Source: an uncultured Bacteroidota bacterium
GTDB taxonomy: Bacteria; Bacteroidota; Bacteroidia; Bacteroidales; P3
DNA length: 59,812 nucleotides
NCBI GenBank assembly: GCA_902778925.1
Contig: CACYZN010000015.1
Coordinates: 1-59,812, forward strand
Reading direction: 5' to 3'
The notes beneath the pieces are model-generated. The model saw nothing but the letters and a program-made list of their open reading frames with translations. It was not told the origin of the DNA and ran no database searches. Shown here piece by piece: positions 26,769 to 35,366 of this stretch (its first letter is position 1; the number at the start of each line of letters is the position of its first letter). The translations under genes were made by a program, and so were the position numbers.

Positions 26769-27717
26769 GGGTCTTCAGCGTCTCGTAGGCTCGTATGATG
26801 TCGGTGACCAGCCGGTGGCGTATCACGTCGCTGTTGTCGAGTTCTATCACCTCGATGCCTTTCACATTCTGCAGCAGGTGGACGGCCTGCAGCAGGCCGC
26901 TCTGCTGGTGGCGCGGCAGGTCTATCTGCGTCAGGTCGCCGGTGATGACGAATTTGGCGTTGCGGCCCATGCGGGTGAGGAACATCTTCAGCTGCGAGCT
27001 GGTGGCGTTCTGTGCCTCGTCGAGTATGACGAAGGCGTTGTCGAGGGTGCGGCCGCGCATGAAGGCCAGCGGGGCTATCTCGATGGTGTTGTCTTCCCAG
27101 TAGGAGAGCAGTTTCTGCTGCGGTATCATGTCGCGCAGTGCGTCGTAGAGTGGCTGCAGGTAGGGGTCGAGCTTGTCGCGCAGGTCGCCTGGCAGGAAGC
27201 CCAGGTTCTCGCCGGCCTCGACGGCGGGGCGGGTCAGTATGATGCGGCGTATCTCTTTGTTCTTCAGCGCGCGCACGGCCATGGCCACGGCGGTGTAGGT
27301 CTTGCCGGTGCCGGCGGGGCCTATGGCGAAGACCATGTCGTTTTCGTAGACGCTGCGCACCAGGCGTTGCTGGTTGGGGGTGCGGGCCTTGATGAGCAGC
27401 CCGTTGCGGCCGTGCACCAGCACCTCGTCGCTCACCTCGGCCTCGGGGCCGCCACCGCCGCTCTCCATTATCTGCATCACGGCGTTCTCGGTCAGGTGGC
27501 CGAACTTGTCGTAGTAGGTCATCATGGCCTGCAGTTTGCCTTCGAACCACTGCAGCTCGTCGTCGGGGCCCAGGGCTTTCAGCATTTCGCCGCGCACTAT
27601 CAGTTTCAGCTTGGGGAACAGCAGCCGCACGAAGTCGAGCATGCGGTCGTTCTGGCCCCAGAAGCGCTGGTAGTCTATCTCTTCCAGCGAGAATATCTTT
27701 TCGTTTGTCTCTGCCAT
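26740..27717 (-). CDS. phoH: PhoH-like ATPase
   Basis: 325 residues from the ATG at 27717 (MAETNEKIFSLEEID). A longer frame upstream runs across the tRNA-Ser gene and is an artefact. An N-terminal PhoH-type region is followed by the P-loop ATPase: Walker A GPAGTGKTYTAVA around residues 132-144, ILTRPAVEAGENLGFLPGDL, Walker B AFVILDEAQN near 228-237 and the sensor segment VITGDLTQIDLP. Family members are cytoplasmic ATPases linked to ribosome biology and RNA metabolism, often beside ybeY. An 80-nt spacer with a 9-bp hairpin separates it from tRNA-Ser. Confidence 0.93.
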   Translation of the reverse strand: MAETNEKIFSLEEIDYQRFWGQNDRMLDFVRLLFPKLKLIVRGEMLKALGPDDELQWFEGKLQAMMTYYDKFGHLTENAVMQIMESGGGGPEAEVSDEVLVHGRNGLLIKARTPNQQRLVRSVYENDMVFAIGPAGTGKTYTAVAMAVRALKNKEIRRIILTRPAVEAGENLGFLPGDLRDKLDPYLQPLYDALRDMIPQQKLLSYWEDNTIEIAPLAFMRGRTLDNAFVILDEAQNATSSQLKMFLTRMGRNAKFVITGDLTQIDLPRHQQSGLLQAVHLLQNVKGIEVIELDNSDVIRHRLVTDIIRAYETLKTHDDTPQLQD

Positions 27718-27732
27718 GGTGTCGCTATAAGG

Positions 27733-27780
27733 CGAATGCTGCCCGTCGGTAGCTGTTGGTTGCTCGGCGGACAGCATTCG
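27733..27780 (-). other. Hairpin between tRNA-Ser and phoH
   Basis: 9-bp stem (CGAATGCTG 27733-27741 with CAGCATTCG 27772-27780) enclosing a 30-nt loop. No U-tract follows, so it is not a classical terminator; it could be an RNase processing site or attenuator ahead of phoH. Confidence 0.45.
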
Positions 27781-27797
27781 TGGAGTCTGTTTTTGTG

Positions 27798-27882
27798 CGG
27801 AGAGAGAGGGATTCGAACCCCCGGACCCTCGCAGGTCAACGGTTTTCAAGACCGCCGCAATCGACCGCTCTGCCATCTCTCC
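27798..27882 (-). tRNA. tRNA-Ser (TGA)
   Basis: 85-nt class II tRNA on the minus strand. Acceptor GGAGAGA/TCTCTCC, anticodon loop with TGA (reads UCA), variable arm present, T arm loop TTCGAAT, discriminator G. No CCA encoded. A -7 box lies 12 bp upstream. Confidence 0.95.
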
Positions 27883-27893
27883 AAAAATTGGCG

Positions 27894-27901
27894 CAAAAGT
27901 A
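27894..27901 (-). promoter_or_regulatory. -7 box for tRNA-Ser
   Basis: Minus-strand TACTTTTG, TAnnTTTG match, 11 bp upstream of the mature 5' end. Confidence 0.6.
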
Positions 27902-28162
27902 CTACATTTTACCGAACTGACCAAAATTTATTTCTAACCGGTTGGCAATCATTGCCTTTTCTCGGCCTGCGCGGCCCTTGTGCCGTCGCCCGCACCCCTG
28001 CGCCGCCACCCCTTGGCCCCCGTTTGCGCACCGAAAACGACATGCCGCCACCCCCGCCCGGCAACCCCTTGGATAGGGTTTAGGCTGCTGATAATCAGCG
28101 GTTAGTATGCTGCAGACCCCGTAACCGCCTGACAACCAGTTCCTCTGGCCTTCCTCTCCGGT

Positions 28163-28282
28163 TCCCCTCCGGTAGTTCTTATGTCGTTCTTATGTATTTC
28201 TTATGTATTTCTTATGTTTTAAACATAAATACGACATAAGAAATACATAAGAACGACATAAGAACGAGCGGACCGGAGGGGG
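28163..28282. repeat. Intergenic palindromic element, copy C
   Basis: Border CCCCTCCGG, four 11-bp units (TAGTTCTTATG, TCGTTCTTATG, then TATTTCTTATG twice), centre TTTTAAACATAAATACGA, three inverted units and border CCGGAGGGG. Same orientation as copy A. Lies between divergent genes. Confidence 0.9.
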
Positions 28283-28398
28283 TGGGGAAGGGGTGAAAAT
28301 GGGGGCGCGACGGGGCCGGGACGGGGTGGGACCACGGTGCGGTGGGTTGTGAACTGCGGTGTGGATAAATATTTTTTTACAGTTCGTACATTTTTTCG

Positions 28399-28406
28399 TA
28401 TCTTTG
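28399..28406 (+). promoter_or_regulatory. -7 box directly ahead of the acyltransferase
   Basis: TATCTTTG ends 9 bp before the ATG at 28416, so the predicted transcript is nearly leaderless, as for tex. Confidence 0.6.
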
Positions 28407-28415
28407 CAGTCGCAT

Positions 28416-28982
28416 ATGAAGCGTATCTGGATTGCAATAGTCAAGCTCTGCGGCTGGCGGCTACGCCTGCCCGAGCCTGGTTCGAGGCCCGAGCTGGAGC
28501 GTTGTGTTTTCGCCGTGGCGCCGCACACCGCGGCGGCCGATTTTTTGGTCGGCGCGGCCTATCTGTGGTCGCTCGGCGTCAACGGCAAGGTCTTTATCAA
28601 GAAAGAGTTCTTCCGTTGGCCGCTGGGGCCGGTGCTGCGCAGGCTGGGCGCCATCAGCATAGACCGTGGCAACCGCAAGAACGGCATGGTCGAGGCCGCC
28701 GTGCGCGAGTTTGCCAAGGGCCAGGGGTTGGCCATAGCCATCACCCCCGAGGGCACGCGCAAGCCCACCCGCCGCTGGAAGCGTGGCTTCTGGGAGATTG
28801 CCCATCAGGCCGGGGTGCCCATCGTGCCGGCCTGCCTCGACTTCGGGCACAAGGAGATCAGGATTGAAGAGGCCATATACACCACCGACGACTACGAGGC
28901 CGACCTGCAGCGGGTGCGCCGCTGCTTCCGTGCCTCGATGGCCAAGCATCCCGAGAACTTCATTGAATTGGACGAAAAATAA
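28416..28982 (+). CDS. Lysophospholipid / 1-acyl-glycerol-3-phosphate acyltransferase family protein
   Basis: 188 residues from the ATG at 28416 (MKRIWIAIVKLCGWRL). The PlsC-type motif I is APHTAAADFLVG (His and Asp spaced H-x4-D, near residues 39-44), and motif III is ITPEGTRKPTRRWKRGF (about 111-127). The short length and motif I variant match the small Bacteroidota subgroup of PlsC-like enzymes that acylate lysophosphatidate or related lipids at the inner membrane face. Substrate not determinable. purL follows after 14 bp and is probably cotranscribed. Confidence 0.88.
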   Translation: MKRIWIAIVKLCGWRLRLPEPGSRPELERCVFAVAPHTAAADFLVGAAYLWSLGVNGKVFIKKEFFRWPLGPVLRRLGAISIDRGNRKNGMVEAAVREFAKGQGLAIAITPEGTRKPTRRWKRGFWEIAHQAGVPIVPACLDFGHKEIRIEEAIYTTDDYEADLQRVRRCFRASMAKHPENFIELDEK

Positions 28983-28996
28983 TAACACTACATAAC

Positions 28997-31900
28997 ATGG
29001 TAAGACGTATTTACGTAGAAAAGAAAGCCCCCTACGCCATCAAGGCCAAGGAGCTGAAGAACGAAATGAGCGAATACCTCGGCATCGAGGCCGAGGAGGT
29101 GCGCGTGCTGATACGCTACGACGTGGAGAACGTCGGCGACGCGACCTTCGCCGTGGCCAAGCAGACGGTGTTCAGCGAACCGCCGGTCGACGACGTGTAC
29201 GAGGAGACCTTCCCCCACAAGGCCGAGGACTTCTGCTTCACGGTCGAGTACCTGCCCGGCCAGTTCGACCAGCGGGCCGACAGTGCCGAGCAGTGCGTCA
29301 AGCTGCTCAACGACAGCGAGGAACCCATCATCAAGAGCGCCACTACATACGTCATCAGCGGCCGCCTCACCGACGAGCAGCGTCAGGCGGTGGTGAAGCA
29401 TTGCGTCAACCCGGTCGACAGCCGCGTCACCGACGAGCCCAAGCCCGCCACGCTGGAGGACCACTTCGACGAGCCCGCCGACGTGATTGTCTTCGACGGC
29501 TTCAAGGATATGGCCGAGCCTCAGCTGAAGGAGCTCTACGGCAGCCTTGGCCTGGCCATGACCTTCGCCGACTTCAAGCACATACAGCGCTACTTCCACG
29601 ACGAGGAGAAGCGCAACCCCACCATGACCGAGATACGGGTGCTCGACACCTACTGGAGCGACCACTGCCGCCACACCACCTTCGCCACCGAGCTGAAGGA
29701 TGTGAAGTTCGACGAGGGCTATTACAAGCCCCTCATCGAGGACGCCTTCCGGCAGTATCTGGCCGACCACAAGGAGCAATATGCAGGCCGCACCGACAAG
29801 TTCGTCTGCCTGATGGACATCGGCACCCTGGCCGCCAAGCGCCTCAAGAAGGCCGGCATACTCGACGACCAGGAGCCCAGCGACGAAATCAACGCCTGCT
29901 CCATCGTGGTGCCCGTGGTCATCGACGGCAACAAGGAGGAGTGGCTCATCAACTTCAAGAACGAGACCCACAACCACCCGACCGAGATCGAGCCCTTCGG
30001 TGGTGCCGCCACCTGCCTGGGCGGCTGCATACGCGACCCATTGAGCGGCCGCACCTACGTCTACCAGGCCATGCGCGTCACCGGCGCCGCCGACCCCACC
30101 AAGCCGCTCAACGAGACCCTGGCCGGCAAGCTGCCGCAACGCAAGATTGTCACCACCGCCGCCCACGGCTACAGCAGCTACGGCAACCAGATTGGTCTGG
30201 CCACCGGTCTGGTGAACGAGATATACCATCCCAACTACGTGGCCAAGCGCATGGAGATAGGCGCCGTCATAGCCGCTGCACCGCGCCGTGCCGTGCAGCG
30301 CCTCACCAGCGACCCCGGCGACATCATCATACTGCTGGGTGGCCGCACCGGCCGCGACGGCATCGGAGGCGCCACGGGTGCATCGAAGAGCCACACCACC
30401 AAGAGCCTGACCACCTGCGGCGCCGAGGTGCAGAAGGGCAACGCCCCCACCGAGCGCAAGATACAGCGCCTGTTCCGACGCGAGGAGGTGTCGCACATCA
30501 TCAAGAAGTGCAACGACTTCGGCGCCGGCGGCGTGAGCGTGGCCATCGGCGAGCTGGCCGACGGCCTGCAGATCAACCTCGACCGCGTGCCCAAGAAGTA
30601 CGCCGGCCTCGACGGCACCGAGCTCGCCATCAGCGAGAGCCAGGAGCGCATGGCCGTGGTGGTCGACCCCAAGGACGTGGACCTCATGCTCAAGTATGCC
30701 GACGAGGAGAACCTCGAGGCTACCGTCGTGGCCACCGTCACCAAGGAGCCCCGCATGGTCATCAGCTGGCGTGGCAAGGAGATTGTCAACCTCAGCCGCC
30801 GCTTCATCGACACCAACGGCGCCCACCAGGAGACAACCGTATCGGTCACCATGCCCACCGAGCCCATTAAACCCATTCAGCCCACTAAACCTGTCAAAGA
30901 CCTCTGGCTTTCCACCCTCGCCGACCTCAACGTCTGCTCGCAGAAGGGTTTGGTCGAGATGTTCGACAGCTCGATAGGCGCAGGCAGCGTGGTGATGCCC
31001 TATGGCGGCCGCTACCAGCTTACGCCCACCCAGAGCATGGTGGGCAAGCTGCCGCTGCTCGACGGCAAGTGCGATACCGTCACCATCATGTCCTACGGCA
31101 TGGACCCCTACCAGACCAGCTGGAGCCCCTTCCACGGTGCCGTGTATGCCGTGCTGAGTTCGGTGGCCAAGATTGCCGCCGCAGGTGGCGACGCCAGCCG
31201 TGTGCGCCTCACCTTCCAGGAATACTTCAAGAAGCTGGGCAACGACCCCTATCGCTGGGGCGAGCCCTTCGCAGCCCTGCTGGGTGCCTACAACGCCCAG
31301 ATGGGCCTCAAACTGCCCGCCATCGGTGGCAAGGACTCTATGAGCGGTACCTTCAACGACATCGACGTGCCGCCGACCCTCTGCTCCTTCGCGGTGGGCA
31401 TCAGCGACCTGCAGCATGTGGTCACCCCCGAGTTGAAGCAGGCTGGCAACAAGCTGGTACTGCTCGACGTCAAGGAAAAGGAGTTCGGTATGCCCGACTA
31501 CGAGGACGCCCGGAACCAGTATGCAGCCTTGCGCAAGGCCATCGAGGCCGGACAGGTGAAGAGCACCTATGCCCTCGGCTTTGGCGGCATCGTCGAGGCC
31601 GTCAGCAAGATGGCCTTCGGCAACAAGCTGGGCGTGAAGCTCACCACATCAGCCGAGCTCACAGCCAAGCACTATGGCTGGATTGTCGTGGAGGTGGCCG
31701 ATGCCAACGGCCTGCCGTTCCACGGCACCGAGATTGGCGAAGTGACCGCCGAGCCCGTGTTCGAGGTGGCTGGCGAGAAGATTGCACTCGAGGAAGCCCT
31801 CGCCGCCTGGCAGAAGACCCTCGAGGGTGTGTTCCCCACACGCAGCACCTCGCCCATTCAACCCATTCGGACCATTCAGCCCGTCAACTACGCGGATGTC

Positions 31901-32722
31901 CACATCTGCTCGCACAAGGTCGCCAAGCCCCATGTCTTCATCCCGGCTTTCCCCGGCACCAACTGCGAGTACGACAGTGCACGCGCCTTCAACCGCGCCG
32001 GTGCCGAGAGCGAGATCATCGTCTTCCGCAACCAGAACGGCCAGCAGATACGCGAGAGCGTGGACGCCTATGTCGATGCCATCCGCCGCAGCCAGATTGT
32101 CATGATACCTGGCGGCTTCAGCGCCGGCGACGAGCCCGAGGGCTCAGCCAAGTTCATCACCAGCGTCTTCCGCAACCAGCGCATCGCCGACGCCGTGATG
32201 GAGCTGCTCCAGAAGCGCGACGGCCTGATGCTCGGCATCTGCAACGGCTTCCAGGCCCTGGTGAAGCTCGGCCTAGTGCCCTACGGCGAGATACGTCCGC
32301 AGGCTGCCGATGCACCGACGCTGACCTTCAACACCATCGGCCGTCACCAGAGCAAGATGGCCTACACGCGCGTCACCAGCAACCTCAGCCCCTGGCTGCG
32401 CAAAGCCGAGCTGGGCGCCACCTACGTCATCCCCATCTCGCACGGCGAGGGCCGCTTCGTGGCTCCGCAGGAGTGGATAGACCGTCTGTTCAAGAATGGC
32501 CAGGTGGCTACGCAGTACGTCGACCTGCAGGGTAATCCCACTATGGACGAGGAGTACAACATGAACGGCAGCTACATGGCCATCGAGGGCATCACCAGTC
32601 CCGACGGCCGCGTGTTCGGCAAGATGGGCCACTCGGAGCGTCGCAGCAAGGGCAGCGCCTTGAACATCTACGGCAACGACGACCAGCTCATATTTGAGAG
32701 CGGCGTGGAATACTTCAAGTAA
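28997..32722 (+). CDS. purL: Phosphoribosylformylglycinamidine synthase (PurL, large type) with two in-frame repeat insertions
   Basis: 1241 residues, the fused large PurL. It converts FGAR, glutamine and ATP to FGAM in purine synthesis. Visible parts: N-terminal PurS-like region, linker, two AIRS-like halves (TRGRDGIGGATG-type loop near 455; ATP-site segments around PIGGKDSMSG), and a C-terminal class I glutaminase with nucleophile Cys1082 in LGICNGFQAL. Odd point: residues 623-634 (PIKPIQPTKPVK) and 953-964 (PIQPIRTIQPVN) are each encoded by four copies of a 9-bp unit; both sit in linkers between domains. Ends at a clear terminator before galK. Confidence 0.96.
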   Translation: MVRRIYVEKKAPYAIKAKELKNEMSEYLGIEAEEVRVLIRYDVENVGDATFAVAKQTVFSEPPVDDVYEETFPHKAEDFCFTVEYLPGQFDQRADSAEQCVKLLNDSEEPIIKSATTYVISGRLTDEQRQAVVKHCVNPVDSRVTDEPKPATLEDHFDEPADVIVFDGFKDMAEPQLKELYGSLGLAMTFADFKHIQRYFHDEEKRNPTMTEIRVLDTYWSDHCRHTTFATELKDVKFDEGYYKPLIEDAFRQYLADHKEQYAGRTDKFVCLMDIGTLAAKRLKKAGILDDQEPSDEINACSIVVPVVIDGNKEEWLINFKNETHNHPTEIEPFGGAATCLGGCIRDPLSGRTYVYQAMRVTGAADPTKPLNETLAGKLPQRKIVTTAAHGYSSYGNQIGLATGLVNEIYHPNYVAKRMEIGAVIAAAPRRAVQRLTSDPGDIIILLGGRTGRDGIGGATGASKSHTTKSLTTCGAEVQKGNAPTERKIQRLFRREEVSHIIKKCNDFGAGGVSVAIGELADGLQINLDRVPKKYAGLDGTELAISESQERMAVVVDPKDVDLMLKYADEENLEATVVATVTKEPRMVISWRGKEIVNLSRRFIDTNGAHQETTVSVTMPTEPIKPIQPTKPVKDLWLSTLADLNVCSQKGLVEMFDSSIGAGSVVMPYGGRYQLTPTQSMVGKLPLLDGKCDTVTIMSYGMDPYQTSWSPFHGAVYAVLSSVAKIAAAGGDASRVRLTFQEYFKKLGNDPYRWGEPFAALLGAYNAQMGLKLPAIGGKDSMSGTFNDIDVPPTLCSFAVGISDLQHVVTPELKQAGNKLVLLDVKEKEFGMPDYEDARNQYAALRKAIEAGQVKSTYALGFGGIVEAVSKMAFGNKLGVKLTTSAELTAKHYGWIVVEVADANGLPFHGTEIGEVTAEPVFEVAGEKIALEEALAAWQKTLEGVFPTRSTSPIQPIRTIQPVNYADVHICSHKVAKPHVFIPAFPGTNCEYDSARAFNRAGAESEIIVFRNQNGQQIRESVDAYVDAIRRSQIVMIPGGFSAGDEPEGSAKFITSVFRNQRIADAVMELLQKRDGLMLGICNGFQALVKLGLVPYGEIRPQAADAPTLTFNTIGRHQSKMAYTRVTSNLSPWLRKAELGATYVIPISHGEGRFVAPQEWIDRLFKNGQVATQYVDLQGNPTMDEEYNMNGSYMAIEGITSPDGRVFGKMGHSERRSKGSALNIYGNDDQLIFESGVEYFK
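30863..30898 (+). repeat. 9-bp repeat array inside purL, site 1
   Basis: CCCATTAAA, CCCATTCAG, CCCACTAAA, CCTGTCAAA. Four in-frame units encoding Pro-x-Lys/Gln tripeptides. Confidence 0.8.
31853..31888 (+). repeat. 9-bp repeat array inside purL, site 2
   Basis: CCCATTCAA, CCCATTCGG, ACCATTCAG, CCCGTCAAC. Four in-frame units of the same consensus as the array at 30863, about 1 kb downstream. Confidence 0.8.
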
Positions 32723-32745
32723 ACGCCTGCTGCATCCACACACAC

Positions 32746-32780
32746 AAGACGGGAGTGCCCGCGAGGGACTCCCGTCTTTA
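32746..32780 (+). terminator. Terminator after purL
   Basis: Stem AAGACGGGAGT / ACTCCCGTCTT with an 11-nt loop followed by TTTAA, 24 bp after the purL stop. Confidence 0.8.
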
Positions 32781-32802
32781 ATCCCTGCAAGAAATACAGT
32801 AT

Positions 32803-33972
32803 ATGAATATCGAAGAATTGAAACAAGCCTTTGCCGATGTATACCATCGTCAGGCCGAGAAGGCCTTTTTCGCACCGGGCCGCGTCAACCTCATCGGCGA
32901 GCATACCGACTACAATGGCGGACATGTCTTCCCGTGTGCCCTCAGTTTCGGCACCTACCTCTTGGTCGCTCCCAACGACAAAGGACGGTTGCGGTTCAAG
33001 TCGCTCAACGCCGACGAGACGGTGGAGCTCCCGCTCGACGGGTTGTCGGCTCCCTTGGAAAAAGGCTTGTGGGTCAACTATCCGCTGGGCTGCATAGCCC
33101 AGTTTGTGCGACAGGGCTTTCCTCTACGGCAGGGCTACGACCTCCTCTTCTGGGGCAATGTGCCGGCTGGAGCAGGCCTCAGCTCGTCGGCGGCCATCGA
33201 GGTGGTTACGGCCTTTGCCTTCAACGATATTCTTGCGGCCCGGTGCGACAAGACCCGGCTGGCACAAATAGGGCAGCAGAGCGAACACGAGTTTGCCGGT
33301 GTCAACTGTGGCATCATGGATCAGTTCGCATCGGCCTATGGCAAGAAAGACCACGCCATCTATCTCGACTGCGGCTCGCTCCAGTTCGAGTATGTGCCAC
33401 TTCGGATGGACGGCATCAAGTTGGTCGTCGCCAATACGCATTCCCCACACAAGCTTGACTCCGGCGCCTACAACGACCGTGTGGCCCAGTGCCAGCTGGC
33501 CGTCCGGCAGCTGCGCTCGGTATGCCCCGCATTGCAAAACCTCGCCGAGCTGAGTGCACGCCAGTTCGAGCAAGTCAAGGGGGCAGTCAACGACCCCATC
33601 GCCCTGAAGCGTGCCACGCATGTGGTGGCCGAATGCCAGCGTACCGTCGACGCCGTCGGCGCCCTCAAGGCTGGCGATATAGAGCTGTTCGGACAGCTGA
33701 TGAACCAAAGCCACGCTTCGCTGCGCGACAACTACGAGGTCACTGGCCCTTACCTCGACGCGCTGGCCGAGGAGGCTTGGAAGGTGCCAGGCGTGCTCGG
33801 TAGCCGCATGACAGGCGGTGGTTTTGGCGGCTGCACCGTCTCCCTTGTGCGGGAGGAGTCGGTGCCGGTATTTATAGAGAAAGTGGGCTCTGCCTACAAG
33901 GCACGGACCGCCATCGACCCCGACTTCTACGTGGCCGAAATAGGCGACGGCGCCCGTGCAATCGAACTATAG
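32803..33972 (+). CDS. galK: Galactokinase
   Basis: 389 residues. GHMP kinase with the galactokinase signature APGRVNLIGEHTDYNGG at residues 24-40, ATP-binding PAGAGLSSSAA at 121-131, GIMDQFAS near 180 and the C-terminal GSRMTGGGFGGCTVSL. It phosphorylates alpha-D-galactose at C1 (Leloir pathway). galM follows after 3 bp; galT and galE are not in view. No operator or regulator is recognisable upstream. Confidence 0.97.
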   Translation: MNIEELKQAFADVYHRQAEKAFFAPGRVNLIGEHTDYNGGHVFPCALSFGTYLLVAPNDKGRLRFKSLNADETVELPLDGLSAPLEKGLWVNYPLGCIAQFVRQGFPLRQGYDLLFWGNVPAGAGLSSSAAIEVVTAFAFNDILAARCDKTRLAQIGQQSEHEFAGVNCGIMDQFASAYGKKDHAIYLDCGSLQFEYVPLRMDGIKLVVANTHSPHKLDSGAYNDRVAQCQLAVRQLRSVCPALQNLAELSARQFEQVKGAVNDPIALKRATHVVAECQRTVDAVGALKAGDIELFGQLMNQSHASLRDNYEVTGPYLDALAEEAWKVPGVLGSRMTGGGFGGCTVSLVREESVPVFIEKVGSAYKARTAIDPDFYVAEIGDGARAIEL

Positions 33973-33975
33973 TCT

Positions 33976-35019
33976 ATGCTTATGGTGGAAGAAAAGCACT
34001 TCGCAAGGCAATATGGTGGGAAGCAGGTCGTGCTGGCCACCCTGCGCGGACCTAAAGGCATGTGTGCACAAGTGACCAACTATGGCGCCAAGGTGGTCAG
34101 CCTATGGGCACCCGACGCACAAGGCCGGATGGCCGATGTCGTACTTGGCTTCAACACTCTGGACGAATGGATAGCACAGGAGCCTTACTTCAACGCCATC
34201 ATTGGCCGCTACGCCAACCGCATCAAGAACGGCCGCTTCACCCTCGATGGCAAAAGCTACCAGTTGGCAGTGAACAACGGACCCAACGCGCTCCATGGCG
34301 GCATCGTCGGCTTCAACCAGCGCCTATGGGATGTCGTCGGACAAACGCCGTCCAGCATCTGCCTGCACCTCCGTGCGCTCGACGGGGAGGAATCCTACCC
34401 TGGCAACCTCGACGTGTGGGTTACCTATGCCCTTACCACGGAGAACGGACTCAGGATAACCTACGAGGCCCAGACCGACAAACCCACCGTCGTCGGCTTC
34501 ACCAACCACGCCTACTTCAACCTCAAGGGTGAAGGTGAGGGCACGATACACGACCACCTGCTGCAGGTGCTGGCCGACGAGTACACGCCATTCGACGACA
34601 CCTCGTGCCCAACGGGAGTGCTGGCACCGGTCGATGGTACCCCGATGGACTTCCGCCAGCCTACTCTGGTGGGCGACCGCATCGACCATCCCTTCTTCGC
34701 TCCCGGACGCGGCATAGACAACAACTTCGTCCTGCGCCCCAACCCCGCTCGGCACTTGCAGCTCGCAGCCACCCTCTCGGCCGCTGGTCGCACCATGCAG
34801 GTGCTCACCACCATGCCCGGACTGCAAGTGTACACCGGCAACTGGGTGGAACGCCACACCGGCAAATCGGGCCGCCAATACGACGTGCAGACCGCCATCT
34901 GCCTCGAGGCGCAGAACTTCCCCGACGCACCCAACCACCCCGACTTCCCGTCGGCTGTGCTGCGTCCCGGCGACACCTACTTCGAACAAACAGAATACCG
35001 TTTCCCTGTCAAACCATAA
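33976..35019 (+). CDS. galM: Aldose 1-epimerase (galactose mutarotase)
   Basis: 347 residues. GalM fold with catalytic and substrate histidines at His107 (NNGPNALHGGIVGF) and His178 (VGFTNHAYFNL), plus the late segment GLQVYTGNW and an acidic residue region CLEAQNFPD that includes the catalytic Glu. It interconverts beta- and alpha-galactose to feed GalK, matching its place 3 bp after galK. No signal peptide, so cytoplasmic. Confidence 0.96.
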   Translation: MLMVEEKHFARQYGGKQVVLATLRGPKGMCAQVTNYGAKVVSLWAPDAQGRMADVVLGFNTLDEWIAQEPYFNAIIGRYANRIKNGRFTLDGKSYQLAVNNGPNALHGGIVGFNQRLWDVVGQTPSSICLHLRALDGEESYPGNLDVWVTYALTTENGLRITYEAQTDKPTVVGFTNHAYFNLKGEGEGTIHDHLLQVLADEYTPFDDTSCPTGVLAPVDGTPMDFRQPTLVGDRIDHPFFAPGRGIDNNFVLRPNPARHLQLAATLSAAGRTMQVLTTMPGLQVYTGNWVERHTGKSGRQYDVQTAICLEAQNFPDAPNHPDFPSAVLRPGDTYFEQTEYRFPVKP

Positions 35020-35042
35020 CCCCCTTTAAACAAACAACCAAC

Positions 35043-35366
35043 ATGGCAAGCAACCCCGACTTCGTGCAGTATATCGTCGACCAGTGCTCCGGTGCAGGTG
35101 AAATATCAGCCCGCAAGATGTTCGGCGACTGGTGCGTCTACTGCGGTGGCAAACCCTTCGCCCTCGTCAGCGACAACGGCTTCTACATCAAGCCCACCGA
35201 GGCCGGTCGCCGTCTGCTGCGCACCGAGGACATGCGTCCGCCCTACGACGGCGCCAAGCCCCACTTCTACATCGACGACGTCGACGACCGCGACTACCTC
35301 TCGGCACTGGTGCGCGCCACCTGCGCCGAGCTGCCAGCCCCTAAACCCAAAACCAAGAAGAGATGA
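35043..35366 (+). CDS. TfoX N-terminal-domain protein
   Basis: 107 residues. The whole protein is a single TfoX-N domain: MASNPDFVQYIVDQCSG, ARKMFGDWCVYCGGKPFALV and NGFYIKPTEAGRRLL are family hallmarks. Stand-alone versions occur widely outside competence regulation and their role is unclear. A basic Pro/Lys tail (PKPKTKKR) ends the protein. It overlaps the next gene by 4 bp and lies 23 bp after galM. Confidence 0.85.
   Translation: MASNPDFVQYIVDQCSGAGEISARKMFGDWCVYCGGKPFALVSDNGFYIKPTEAGRRLLRTEDMRPPYDGAKPHFYIDDVDDRDYLSALVRATCAELPAPKPKTKKR

Larger units (their letters stand above)
27883..28415. other. Divergent intergenic region between tRNA-Ser and the acyltransferase gene
   Basis: Contains the tRNA-Ser promoter (27894-27901), a GC-rich stretch with no recognised gene (27940-28140), palindromic element copy C (28163-28282) and the acyltransferase -7 box (28399-28406). 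Confidence 0.6.

Noticed and set aside
27718-27924. N-terminal extension of PhoH
   Set aside because: The extra 69 residues translate across tRNA-Ser; the ATG at 27717 begins family-like sequence.
28988-31417. An 809-codon minus-strand open frame
   Set aside because: Antisense to purL, which is unambiguous; the frame has only composition bias.
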